From Nemertoderma westbladi (taxonomy: Eukaryota > Xenacoelomorpha > Nemertodermatida > Nemertodermatidae), in the NCBI GenBank assembly GCA_032718475.1, contig JAUCBJ010007950.1, positions 1 to 21,547 on the forward strand: DNA of 21,547 nt. The letters run 5' to 3'. Positions within the stretch are counted from its first letter, which is position 1. Every line of letters starts with the position of its first letter. The notes under the pieces are model-generated. The model saw only the letters and a list, made by a program, of their open reading frames with translations, was not told the origin of the DNA and ran no database searches. Position numbers and translations under genes: made by a program. Positions 1 to 11,200 of the stretch are shown here, in pieces.

Positions 1-1593
1 CACTTTATCAGACCAACTCTACACACACCGCAATCTCTCCAAACTCAACAACAGTCAGACAGCAGCTCAGCCTACAATTATCTGAACAATCTGAGCAGGG
101 TCACACGCCTTCTGCTCAATATTAGCCTACTAGTAAATAAAACCGACAGAAATAAGTAAACTATACAAAAGAATGAGGGGTGATCAATCCCTATTCCCCT
201 GGCAGCCTACAATATACAATAGATCACAATCGAAATAATACTAAATGTACTTGTACAGCAGTACCGGTACCGGTGATGACAGTTAGGCCTACTGACCTAC
301 AGAAGTACCGGTTCAGTTTTACCGGTCACTACGGTATTTTGCAACCTTATTGCCTACTGCAATAAGATTATAACTGTTACTGTTCGCGCTTTTGAAGACC
401 TTTAGCAGTTTAACCTGCCAAAATTTATATGTCTTTTAGTTAATTAACACACCTTTAGCATACGACAATATTTTATGCTAATAAACAAAACATTAGCCGA
501 AGCCAGCCCATGCGCGATCATTCACCCGATGGATCTACACCCGGGAGGCTGAATTCGGATGCTTAGATTTTATTATTGCAGTGTAAGGTTGCAGTGTAAG
601 CCTACTGTATTATTCGATTGATCGCTAATATGTAATTTCTGACAGATATTATTAACTTTCGGGAAATATTAACAGTTCCTTTAGGACGTGGCGCTCTATC
701 TATTTAAACAGAGCTAGGACTTATACTAAACGCAACGATAAGGCTTATGATTAAAGTATAAGTCGCATTCTTTAGGAAATGCTTTGTTACCAGTCACATC
801 ACACTCACAATCATGCACACTATTCTGCCGACCGTCAGTATATTTGATCACACATAAAGAGAACAGCAATTGACTCAGGTAGTGTCTACTAAATAACATT
901 AGATTCAATACATACCACATTGATATAAATCGCAATTGTTATATATAGCCCGCCTCTCTAACCTGTAGTGTATCAAGAAAATTGGGAATTTTGGGTGATT
1001 TATCCGTATTCTCCAAAGAGCAATATTTCCATTAACAAATAGATACAATTAATAACTGACGGTAAATAGCAGTACAAACAATATGATTAGTGCAGTTAAA
1101 TTAAGTGAGGTAACACCGCCGGTAACAGTTATACTTTCTATAATCTAAGCAGTTTACTAGAGTTCTTCCCAAAAAGCCGGTGTTTCTGGCTTAGACAGCA
1201 ATAACAACAAAGTATCAAGTAAGGCAGTAAGACTGAACACTCTCCTTATGATCGGCTGAAAAGCTACACGTCGACAGGAAAAATCGCTCTGATTGGCTCA
1301 AGCCAAACAAAGAACTATGCGTCCAATGGCTGTTTCCATGTCAGCAACCAGCTGTTAGATGTCGTAATATGAATCATCACGGCTAAGCTGTGAAAGGTAG
1401 TTGGTGCATTACAGGTTTTTTGCCTTACCATGTCCGCCAAAACACGTATATAGCAGAATGACTTTTATGTCCGTTAAAACACCTGTAACGGTACCTTGCG
1501 GGCGAGGGGAATATATATACAGTTAGAGAACCTTTTTAGAGTATTCTAGCGCCTGGGGGGAAACTGGATTGCGAAGCAAAAGGGGCCAGTTAG
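1..1593. other. Non-coding flank, no gene recognised
   Basis: AT-rich sequence with no convincing exon and no transposon domain on either strand. Small details only: four ACCGGT palindromes between 263 and 326; a short direct repeat (a 14-bp stretch occurring twice) near 576-600; and an inverted repeat TTACAGGT / ACCTGTAA at 1409-1416 and 1481-1488. The upstream exon required by the EGF gene was looked for here and not found. It could also contain the deleted 5' part of the BEL element in unrecognisable form, but I see no copy of the putative BEL LTR. Confidence 0.6.
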
Positions 1594-3600
1594 ATCCCAC
1601 AGAAGCTTTTACAGAACCGCTTGACAGCCATTAGATCCCATACGGATAGCATCCACGCAACATGGAGATTTTGTCCAGGTCAATCTAACCCTGCAGACAT
1701 ACCCACACGAGGAATGTCAATCAAACAGTTGTCGAAAGCTACACTCTGGTTCAATGGACCACAATTTCTCTCACAGGAGGTAGAAACATGGCCAATTAAT
1801 ATTATAATAAAACAAAGTGATGTAAGCAGTGATTGCTTAAAAGAAATAAGACAAGCAATTCTTACATCACACACTTTAACAACAGTTGTTTCAGTTAGTC
1901 CACCCTCATTACTCAATGTGTATGATTACACAAAATACAGCTCAAAGTCAACTGTAATCCGTATATTAGGTTGGATTCTGCGCTTTATTAACAACTGTAA
2001 ATCAAAAGTAAAGAGGCAGCAATTAAAAATGGAGTGTATATTAGAATGTAGGGAATTAAACATCGCTCACCAAACCATGTTGAAAGTATGCCAACAAACC
2101 CACTACTTTACCGAACTTAACTACCTTCATCACTCACAGGGAAATAAATGCCCTAATATAGTGAAACAGCTGAATTTGTTTGTTGATTCAGAAGGTTTAC
2201 TCCGTGCTAAGGGACGAATGACAAGTCCAGTAGTACCTTGGCATACAAAAAACCCTATATTACTTCCCCCTACTGATCATTATACTAAGCTGTTAATACG
2301 CAGTGCACACAATGATGTCAATCATTCAAGGGTGAGAAGTACACTCGCACAAATACGGGAACAATTTTGGATTCCTCGCGCACGTCAAATTATTAAAACA
2401 ACAATACACAATTGTTCAATTTGCAAGAGAATACAAGGGAACCCATACACATCACCCCCCGTTAGCCCCTTGCCTATAGAAAGAACAGCAGAACTACCAG
2501 CATTTAGTCACGTAGGAATTGATTTCTGTGGACCTCTGAAAGTAGTCCGCACTTTGTCAGACCCCGAAGGATCTACTATGAAAGTCTATGTGTGCTTATT
2601 TACATGTGCTGTAGTTAGAGCAGTACACTTAGAAACTGTAACCAGTTTACAAGTAAAATCATTTCTTCTCGCATTTAACAGATTCATAAGTCGGCGAGGA
2701 GTTCCTTCACATATCTTTAGTGATAACGCTAGTACATTTAAACGTTCTTCTCAAGATTTCGATATATATAGAAAATTCTTACATAGTGATTTGGTAAAGA
2801 AGACTTTCGGAGACTTATCCATCACATGGCATTTCAATATTGAGAGATATCCTGCAGCTTACGGGTTCATTGAGAGATGTGTAGGTATCATAAAGGGAAA
2901 TTTGAGAAAAATGATAGGAAGAGCTGTGTTGACAGATGAAGAGTTTCAAACAGTACTAACTTCGTGCGAAGCTTCTGTAAACAGCCGTCCACTAACGTAC
3001 ATTTCGTCAGATAGCAATGATACTATCGATATTCTAACACCTAGCCATTTTCTTGTTGGGCGAAGAGTATGTGCACTTCCAGCACCAAACGTAAGATCTC
3101 TCAATTTAGAATTAACCAAGTCAAACCTCATTAACAGAACTCGCTATCAGGAAATAGCCTCCAACTTTTTCTGGAGAAGTTGGAGAGAAGATTACTTACG
3201 CGATTTGAGAGATCGGCATAAAGTCAATAATCGTTCCGCAACATCACCTTTACTTCCATCAGTAGGAGATGTCTGTTTCCTATATGATCCAAAATTACCT
3301 CGATGTTTATGGAAGTTATGCCAAGTCATAGAACTGGTCAAGAGTAGGGATGGCCATATAAGGTCGGCAAAAATAAAAATAGCCAATCGTAAAAAAGAAG
3401 CCACACAATTACATCGGTCAATTAGGCATCTAATACCACTAGAAATTCCTAACCCAGATCTTGACCAATCGGCCTTTAATAAGGTCCAATCTCAAGCAAG
3501 TGAAAAAGTGAAGGATAATTATTCAAATCCTAACAGAAAATTTAGTCGATTCCCACGATCTACAAAAACAAATTTGTATGATGGGTTTTATAAAATCTAA
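1594..3600 (+). CDS. BEL/Pao pol fragment: RNase H tail, integrase, DUF5641-like C-terminus
   Basis: Encodes the DNA-integrating end of a BEL/Pao polyprotein. Taking the codon at 1621 as residue 1 (no ATG is implied; the frame is open from 1594), residues 10-50 hold the end of RNase H with the NPADIPTRG signature typical of the family. Residues 190-270 form the integrase zinc domain with H230, H235, C265 and C268. The integrase core follows with D301 (VGIDFCGPL), D368 (FSDNA) and E418, so the catalytic triad is complete. Residues 545-605 match the conserved C-terminal domain often called DUF5641. The frame is free of stops and shifts for 669 codons, which is long for a decayed copy and suggests a fairly recent insertion that lost its 5' part. 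It has no start of its own and is probably not expressed as a host gene. The BEL/Pao assignment is firm; current activity is unlikely because reverse transcriptase is missing. Confidence 0.85.
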   Translation: MPQKLLQNRLTAIRSHTDSIHATWRFCPGQSNPADIPTRGMSIKQLSKATLWFNGPQFLSQEVETWPINIIIKQSDVSSDCLKEIRQAILTSHTLTTVVSVSPPSLLNVYDYTKYSSKSTVIRILGWILRFINNCKSKVKRQQLKMECILECRELNIAHQTMLKVCQQTHYFTELNYLHHSQGNKCPNIVKQLNLFVDSEGLLRAKGRMTSPVVPWHTKNPILLPPTDHYTKLLIRSAHNDVNHSRVRSTLAQIREQFWIPRARQIIKTTIHNCSICKRIQGNPYTSPPVSPLPIERTAELPAFSHVGIDFCGPLKVVRTLSDPEGSTMKVYVCLFTCAVVRAVHLETVTSLQVKSFLLAFNRFISRRGVPSHIFSDNASTFKRSSQDFDIYRKFLHSDLVKKTFGDLSITWHFNIERYPAAYGFIERCVGIIKGNLRKMIGRAVLTDEEFQTVLTSCEASVNSRPLTYISSDSNDTIDILTPSHFLVGRRVCALPAPNVRSLNLELTKSNLINRTRYQEIASNFFWRSWREDYLRDLRDRHKVNNRSATSPLLPSVGDVCFLYDPKLPRCLWKLCQVIELVKSRDGHIRSAKIKIANRKKEATQLHRSIRHLIPLEIPNPDLDQSAFNKVQSQASEKVKDNYSNPNRKFSRFPRSTKTNLYDGFYKI

Positions 3601-3938
3601 GCCAAAATTGTATTATTACATACATAAATATGTATTCACTGCACGCACACACCACACATGCACAGCACGCACTACGTTTACTTGTCACATAACCAAATAT
3701 AATAGTAGAGTAGTCCGTAAGGTGTGTATTGCAGTATTTTGGTGGAGGTTATTATTATTAACGTACGAAGTGTGTTTATAGTAATTTGTATTTGTAGTAA
3801 TATTACAGATACCTTGTAAAAGAACGGTAATCTGTAATGTTGCTAAATTATTATTAATATATCATTTGTGCTTTTACGTTGTTTTTAGGAATGTATACAG
3901 TTGTCTATCGTTTCATTTAACAATAGACAAGAGGGCGG
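3601..3938 (+). other. BEL 3' untranslated stretch with stem-loop and polypurine run
   Basis: Non-coding sequence between the BEL stop codon and the putative 3' LTR. A perfect 8-bp inverted repeat TTGTCTAT / ATAGACAA (3901-3908 and 3923-3930, loop 14 nt) sits directly before the purine run GAGGGCGG at 3931-3938. That run is the best candidate for the polypurine tract priming plus-strand synthesis. I see no other coding content. Confidence 0.45.
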
Positions 3939-4187
3939 TGTGGCAAATTCTGTATAATGCAACATTAACTATCTTAATTAGTAATTTATTCTAATTAGCC
4001 CTTTGACAATATCACACCATAACTCATTGTATACAGTCCTATTCCTACAGTATAATGTGCATTGTTTGTACAGTAGTTAGTAATACGTTCAGCTGTAGTA
4101 AGTGAATGTAGTAATTAGTTATATATTGGACTTGAATCAAGATTTGTGTGCGTTACTCATTTATTCATTATATTAGTATTGTATTCA
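3939..4187 (+). repeat. Putative 3' LTR of the BEL element
   Basis: Begins with TGTGGC just after a purine-rich run and may end at the CA at 4186-4187, giving about 249 bp. AT-rich, without a clear TATA box or polyadenylation pair. The matching 5' LTR is absent from the window, so the limits are inferred only from the TG...CA convention and the position after the purine run. Confidence 0.3.
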
Positions 4188-4640
4188 AAAACGCCCCATT
4201 TTGTTTATTTGAAACTTCCTGTCTTTATGACAAACTCATTTGACTTTGGTCAAACCAATTTACGCAATAATATATATGGTTAATAATATAGTTTATAGAA
4301 AATTAATTTCCATTTTTTTCGAAAAAAAAAAATTCTTTTAATCTGGGCATAGTACGCCAATTTTTTATAACGTTATAAACTAGACCGAAACTTGCTGCAT
4401 TTGTTGCCCGATAACTCGAGAACGCAAGGAGACCATAAGAAACAGCTAATTATTTAATTATTAGTATTTAATTTATTAATTATTTATTTAATTATTATTA
4501 TCAATTATTTATTTAATTGTAATAATTATGAGCAAAAATTAACATCCTTTAACTAGCTTGGTTTTTAATGTAGTACTTTTTATCTTGTCTGCTTCTTCTT
4601 ATTATTATTAATATTGACATTATTATGTTATGGCGAGTAG
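4188..4640. other. AT-rich spacer with TAATTATT low-complexity run
   Basis: No gene. Positions about 4441-4530 are almost pure A/T, built from irregular TTAATTATTTA-like motifs. A poly-A/T stretch lies at 4313-4340. Nothing else is recognised. Confidence 0.6.
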
Positions 4641-4868
4641 GTTAATACATCGTTGGACATGAAACGCGGGAGGCGGGCATGGCGCCACACTAACTCCCAA
4701 GATTGAACAGTCCATAACTATCCAACTATTTCTTTACTCCCCCAGCGCGAGATTTGTTCCCATATTTCTCGGTTGGCGCACCAATTACGAAATTGTAACT
4801 TTCCTGTCACGGAATCGAACCCGGGACCTCCGAGCTACAAGCTAAGCGAGTCACCACTCCGCCAGAGA
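4641..4868 (-). repeat. tRNA-derived SINE-like element
   Basis: Read on the - strand, 4868 to about 4812 resembles a tRNA: a box A-like TGGCGGAGTGG, then about 40 nt later a box B-like GGTTCGATTCC after CCCG. The acceptor and T-stem do not pair properly, so this is not a functional tRNA but the 5' head of a tRNA-derived SINE. An unrelated body of perhaps 170 bp follows down to about 4641. The head is visible; the body limits are inference. No flanking duplication was found. Confidence 0.45.
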
Positions 4869-5117
4869 GTTGTTCTTTTGTTTATATGCCATAGTATTTA
4901 GTGGCTGGATCGATATTTACGGTGGTATAAAAAGGTGTTTTGCGGCCAAAAATAAAACGGTTCTTCTCTTTGTTTCTGCCTCTGCCTCTACATTGCTATA
5001 GGCCCATTCAATGTAGATATATGGCTTATAAATTCAAAGGCGTTCGTATTTTAATGTCTCACTCCTTAATATTATACTGTGGTAGATAATATTATTATTA
5101 TTTTATTTTTATTTTAG
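4869..5117. other. Spacer before the first visible EGF exon
   Basis: AT-rich, ending in the T-rich tract and AG acceptor (5116-5117) of the first EGF exon. A TATAAAAAG sequence at about 4926 is noted, but no transcription start or coding first exon can be supported. Confidence 0.5.
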
Positions 5118-5243
5118 ATCCGTGTGTGGGTGCGTACTGCGGGCAACAGGCCCACTGTGAGGTAATCGGACCACTGGAATATGTCTGTCGATGTAATTTT
5201 GGTGAAATGGTCAACGCCGATTCCCACGTCTGCGAAATGAAGC
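5118..5243 (+). CDS. EGF exon 1 (first visible)
   Basis: 126 nt, phase 1-1, acceptor after a T-rich tract (AG at 5116-5117), donor GTAAGT. Encodes an EGF module with six cysteines (DPCVGAYC ... C ... CRC ... C). The C5-C6 loop is NFGEMVNADSHV, with only one glycine. It needs an upstream exon ending in phase 1, which I could not find in the window. Confidence 0.85.
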
Positions 5244-8200
5244 GTAAGTATTTGTCCCTCATAAGTGGTTCATAAGTCACCACACTATGTTATGATAATG
5301 CTCTCCATAGCGAAAAATATCAACAACCTCTATTGGGGCTCGAACCCGGTACCTAGGTTTCAAACTTCCGGTTATCATCAGCAGGGTGTGTGTGTCCTAA
5401 GAGAATTGAGCTACTAGTACGGATGAATATATATTTCGCTGAGGAGTGGGTTAACATATTTAGGACCTTTCCATTCACTCTAAGGAAAGTACAACGTATA
5501 TTAATCGACATCACCCCACCCCACAACAATTCACCTAATACTAAATCACCATTATTTACCATTCTCGGTATGGTAAATCTCAAACCTAGAGTTCTAACCT
5601 CACCCGGGCCACCTGAAATCTCATGTCATATAAACTCATTTAATATTAAGTTTCATAAGCCTAGAATATTTAATTTCTGTTTTTTAGACCCCTGTCGGAC
5701 ACCAACCAACGTTGAATGCAACGCAAACTCACATTGTCAGTTACAAGGCGACACAGAAACTTGTGTTTGTGACAAGAACTACGTTGCTGAGGGTGATATG
5801 TGTGTCCCAAGTGGTAATGTCTCTTATTACTTTATTTGTAACATAAATTTTATTTCAGTTGCCTTATATTTTTTCACCGTGACGTCACACATGGCAATAA
5901 TAGCAGAATAATTAATAGATAATTTATTAGTAAACATCACAGAATTGACAATCTAGCATCCATGGCAGCATTATTCCTAGTTTATAGTTTATTGTTAATG
6001 ATATTAATTAATGATGCGGCTACCTAGGAACTATGACAACAAAAAATCGAGTTGGTGGGTAACATTGATGGAATCATATGAGGTCAATAATCGATTCATA
6101 ACGAGATATAAGCCAATAATGGAAGGGAACTTTTGATAAATCAAAAGAGCGATCTTTAAGACGCATCGGTTTGCGGCTGCTTTCGGTGTGGTTGTCAATC
6201 ACGGTCAGCGATATTATTCGTTGGGCGCGGCTCGGCCTTTACTTCCTGGTGGTATCGAACTGAGTTGTGGAGTCTGGTAGTGCCGGAGAATCTTCCATCC
6301 AAGTGTTTATGCTTACATGGCACGAAAGGAGGTCAGCGGGACATTTGGCTGTAAGCTTTGGTGTTGAGTTGTTTGATATCACTGTGCAGTGTTGTATTTT
6401 TACCTATTTCGTACTTTCGCTCCGAATTTTACCTTCTTCAGGTCCGAGGATATAATTTTCTATTATCTTAATCTACTATTATCTTTTTTTTTATCAATGT
6501 TATAAATAAATATATATCATTAATTAAATATTATATATATATTTTATTTTTAAATACGTTAGCCATAGCCAGTCCCTAATAAATATATTAGACATGGAAG
6601 TTTAAATTATTTTATTTTTCATTGGTTTCTAAAGATCCGTGCGATGAGATTACTTGTGGTCACAACAGCCATTGCATCGAGCTCGACATGCACAACCACA
6701 GGTGTGAATGCGACGATGGATACTGGAAAGACTTTGAAACAAATATGTGTATGAAAACAAGTAAGTTTACTATTAATTTCCACAATTAGTATCATTTAGG
6801 GCTTTTATTGTGTTGATAGGTGGTGACCAGGGTGTCTGGTTGGTGGCTTTGAGTCTGGGTGAGGAGTGCGGGATGCTAATTATAGATCTTGAAGTGTAAT
6901 TTTATAACTTAAACAGGGATTCACTATATTATACTTCCATTTTAATTTTCCAGCTGATTGCACCTCGGTATGGTGTCATGAGAATTCGCACTGCGTCATT
7001 AGGGGTGGTGGAGTTACGGAATGCGTTTGTAACGAAGGATTCGCATGCGATCGCGATGGACATTGCTTCAATCTCTGTAAGAAACTCTTTATTATTGAAT
7101 ATATATGTAATCTTCTACTTATTTAAGCTTTTCACTAACCAAGTACTCAAGGCTTTAATTTTAGATCTTCTGGGAATAATTATTATTACATTGGAAAAAA
7201 GTATTTAATTTTTTCACTTTTCTCGAGGCATTTTATATAAATGCCACTAGATTAATAAAGGGTCGAGAGAATATTGAAAAAAATTATCCTACGTTTTTTT
7301 TCCCCATGTAATACGTAATTTTATTCGTCAATTGGTAATTTTGTAGTTAATTATGTTAATTCATTAATAAAAGATGAAGCGATATACTGTTACAAAATAT
7401 ATTGAACTATAGTATTTTACTACATTGCTTCCATACTATAGTTACTGCGATTCAAATTATTGTACTCTTCAACTCCTAATTACTAGCTTTTGTACTGCGA
7501 TGCTCTTTCAACACATGTAATACAATTTAAGAAACTCCAACAAAAATATGTTCACATTTTATTTTATTATATTTTTCGAAGGCTAGAAAGGAAGATCAAT
7601 GCAATCATATGGGTTATTTTTATTCCTTAGGGAAAAAATTACTCAGTTTTTCCCGGTTTCGGGGTATATTCGTCCCAAAAGTATTAATTTGAGAACATTA
7701 CAGTATTAGTTCATAGATTTGCCGATGATGTAAAAGCTTTTGCGTCCTTCAAGGCTGTTTTGAATTGCCGCCAAGCCCTGTACCCCACTTGCTGTGTTTT
7801 ATCCATTGGTGAACTCATAGCCAAAATAATGTACTTTTCACATCCCAAAAGCAGGCGGGACGCCAAAGAATACAGCTAATTACCTGACTAGATGCATTCA
7901 CTGTACATACTGTATATCTGACTGCTGACTGCATGTCAGTATTGTGCTGACCGTTGATTTACTGATCATACCGTCCGACCGGTGTAGGCACTGTGATAGT
8001 AACTTATGTAATTATTGTTTATGTTGTATAACTGTATCATCTTGGCACGTCATTCATACTGTATTGGATATCCACGAATTGATTGTTCTTCACATCAGTG
8101 TTGGTGAGTGCTAGCGGGCTAAATAGTCTTTCTGGTTCAATTGCATTGGTGTGGATGAGCTTTATTATTTTGTAGCCCCCAACTTGATGAGAATATTCAT

Positions 8201-11200
8201 ATATGCGTTATTCATGAACAAAATTATCTAAAGGACATGATACAGCTGTGATCATTCGTAGCCTTATTATTGTATGTAATTGCCGTAAGATATAGATAGA
8301 CCTTTTTGATATCTTGAGCACAACACTCCGAACGGAACTGCTAGTACATTCTCTGTAAGCCCATATAAGTGTCAGGAATAATATTGTTAGAATCAATCGA
8401 CTGATAACGCTGGATTCAATATTTATTATCAAACTCCCTTTGGGTCATACGGCACGCCGCCCAAGTTTGACTTATATTTGGATGTTACTGGCCAAATTTG
8501 AGTAAGAATTCTGAAGTTGCACAAATTGTTTTGTGAGTAAAAGTCATTGAAGTTAAAAAGCGCGTACATTGTATGCAGTTATTATAAGATCCTATGACCT
8601 TAATAATTTAATGAATCAGGACTTTTTCATTCTGTTTCATTTAAATTCTTGTTCCGTCTTTAACATTTTATTCTTTCGCAGATCAATGTGAAGCAGAGCA
8701 TATAAATAACTGTCCGGCAGACAGACGATGTGTCCACGTCAGTCCAACAACCCGACGTTGTGACTGTCTATCCAATGAGATCATCGATAGTTCTGGAACC
8801 TGCGTGCCCAGAGGCAAGTATAACTATGTTTATTAACTACGATGTGAAAAATAAATTAAAATAATATATAGCATCGCATTTGAATAAATAGGCGGCTTTC
8901 TTACCGTGTTTTACGTGTGTCCTACGCGTGTTTCTTATCGTGTTTTACGTGTGTCCTACGCGTGTTTCTTATCGTGTTTTACGTGTGTCCTACGCGTCTT
9001 TCTTACCGTGTTTTACGTGTGTCCTACGCGTGTTTCTTACCGTGTTTTACGTGTGTCCTACGCGTGTTTCTTACCGTGTTTTACGTGTGTCCTACGCGTG
9101 TTTCTTACCGTGTTTTACGTGTGTCCTACGCGTGTTTCTTACCATGTTTTACGTGTGTCCTACGCGTGTTTCTTATCGTGTTTTACGTGTGTCCTACGCG
9201 TGTTTCTTATCGTGTTTTACGTGTGTCCTACGCGTGTTTCTTACCATGTTTTACGTGTGTCCTACGCGTCTTTCTTATCGTGTTTTACGTGTGTCCTCCG
9301 AGTGTTTCTTACCTAGACGCCTTTACTTAAATCCTATAGACGAGGTGATTATATTATGTTTTAGTTAGTTTGAATCTATTCAGCTATAGAAAGTGGTTTC
9401 GAATGGTATAATGGCACAGCAGAGCAGTCGTGGGTGTAGTAGAGTACGAGAGTATGGTTACTTCGACTATACAGTACAGTAGTACCAGTACTTGTCATGG
9501 ACCTCACGGTACTAGTAGTATGGTAGACAGGTACCGGTCGTGTGCTGACGTGAGCAGAGACTCTGTGCGTCCGACTAACTGTCAGGTGATTCATGGCAGA
9601 CAGACGGTAGGACCTAACTGGTTGTTTCGATTGAATGAGCGGGTACTGAATGCACTTTTCCTCAGGTATACAGTTTGTTGTAGTAACGCTTCCGATCTTA
9701 TTGAGGTCCACTTTCACATGCCTTTATCAATAGTACCAGAAAATTGGCCAACTGCAAACATTTGTGCAAGTAAAGATCTTCTAATTGATTTCTTGAATCT
9801 TGTCACGCGAAAGTTTTTTTTTCTTTATTGGGCAGCAGGGCCCGTCACTAGTGTCAGTTTTAACTGGAATTATACAATATTTTGGATTAGTATACACCAT
9901 ATACAGTAATCTGTTTAATTATCATAATTTTGTTTATGATTAGTTTTGATTTGTTTTAGACTCCTGCATATCTGCATTCTGCCCAGAGCACTCGCATTGC
10001 AACCCGCTAGACACCTTCAATCACGAATGCGTTTGCGAACCGGGATTCAATAAAAACCTACCAGGAACCGAATGTATCCCAGCTGGTAAGTTAACCTTTG
10101 ATCTCCCAACAAAAAAAGTATTATAATTAATATGATTTTTTAGAAAAGTCAACATTTACTCACACCTACTGTATGATGAATTGAATGTTCCCACTACTGT
10201 GGGCCAAGCGTGGAGGTTAGTGAGCTTAGTATAGGGGTACCGCGGTTTCAACCGTTTTTTCTATGCGCTCTTTTCTTTCTATCTTTTGCAGTTGTCTGTA
10301 TGTCGGCGAATTCTTGAAGATTTATAAATAACTCAGTCAATTTTTGAGTACCTTCAGTCAAACTTGGAACACATCTAGTCAGTCAAAATTATTAAATAGA
10401 AATCCCATGGGGTTTTTGGGTTATTTTATTAAATTAAAAACAAATTCAATGCCTACAAAAATATATATAAAACCGATACCATTGTGATTCTATTTAATAT
10501 CTTATGTGGTTGCGGCAGACTGCTATAGGTAGCTTAGTTAATTAAAAATTAACTCGGAAATTCATAGTGAACCCAAGTAGTGACTACAGGTGTGTGACAT
10601 TGTGACAGACATTGTGTAACACAATCGTATCCAGAGTTTGTAGAAAGGGATAAAATACAAAAGCCCTAAAAATATAGTATTTATATGGGCTGGGCGTTGT
10701 TACATTATATATAAATTGCTTGTAATCATCCACGCTTATAGTTAATAAAGGATTCCGTTGTTTGTGGTTGGGTTACATACGATAATGTACTGTGATTTGT
10801 CAAGGGTTTTGTGAAGACTTGTGGTTTGATTAATTGGCAGTTGGTTGTATATTTAATATTTCATTACTATATTTTACAAATTAATTAAGACTCGTGCGAT
10901 GGAATCGTCTGCCAGATTGTCGATGCAGTCTGCATCAAGGTGAATGAACGGGATCACCGATGTGTCTGTAAAGATGGATTCAAGTTCGCAGGGGGTTCTC
11001 CTGGCAGCTGCATTCCCGAAGGTTAGTCAATTTCAGTTATTAAGTAATAATAAAGACAAACAATATATTTTAAGAGGCACATCTTCCTTGTATAGTAAGG
11101 GTATTAACTTTTTCTTTGTTACATTCCCTTTAGTACTGGAAAAATTGTTGATGAAAATTTGTTTGCTCGTCTGTCTGTCTGTTTGTCCGTCTCCTGGCTA

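Larger units (their letters stand above)
1594..4187 (+). mobile_element. BEL/Pao-type LTR retrotransposon, 5' deleted
   Basis: The 3' half of a BEL/Pao element on the same strand as the EGF gene. Recognisable coding sequence starts abruptly after the in-frame stop at 1591-1593, in the C-terminal part of RNase H, so gag, protease and reverse transcriptase are missing. It runs to the stop at 3598-3600. A purine-rich run (3931-3938) is followed by TGTGGC at 3939, which I take as the likely start of the 3' LTR; the LTR may end at the CA at 4186-4187. LTR elements do not 5'-truncate on insertion as LINEs do, so a later deletion or recombination is the likely cause. No second LTR copy is visible, so neither LTR nor target-site duplication can be verified. 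The LTR limits are weak. Confidence 0.75.

Noticed and set aside
180-365. Short open frame at 180-365
   Set aside because: No domain, low-complexity stretches and ACCGGT repeats; chance frame.
4812-4868. A tRNA gene on the - strand
   Set aside because: Box-like motifs are present, but the acceptor and T-stem do not pair; read as a SINE head instead.
5021-5081. A possible first exon for the EGF gene: ATG at 5021, donor GTAGAT at 5082, phase 1, with a TATAAAAAG at about 4926
   Set aside because: Phase and the resulting aspartate codon fit, but the intron would be only 36 nt, too short for normal animal splicing, and the encoded peptide is not a convincing signal sequence.
6040-6460. GC-richer block in the intron after EGF exon 2 as a gene or transposon
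   Set aside because: No domain, terminal repeats or duplication could be seen; left as unassigned intron sequence.
8906-9368. Three overlapping + strand frames encoding FYVCPTRVSYRVLRVSY-like repeats
   Set aside because: All three frames of the stop-free 34-bp minisatellite are open, as expected for a period that is not a multiple of three. Located within an intron.
9376-9909. Overlapping open frames on both strands
   Set aside because: No recognisable domain or splice-compatible EGF pattern; composed of GTAC/ACCAG-like quasi-repeats.
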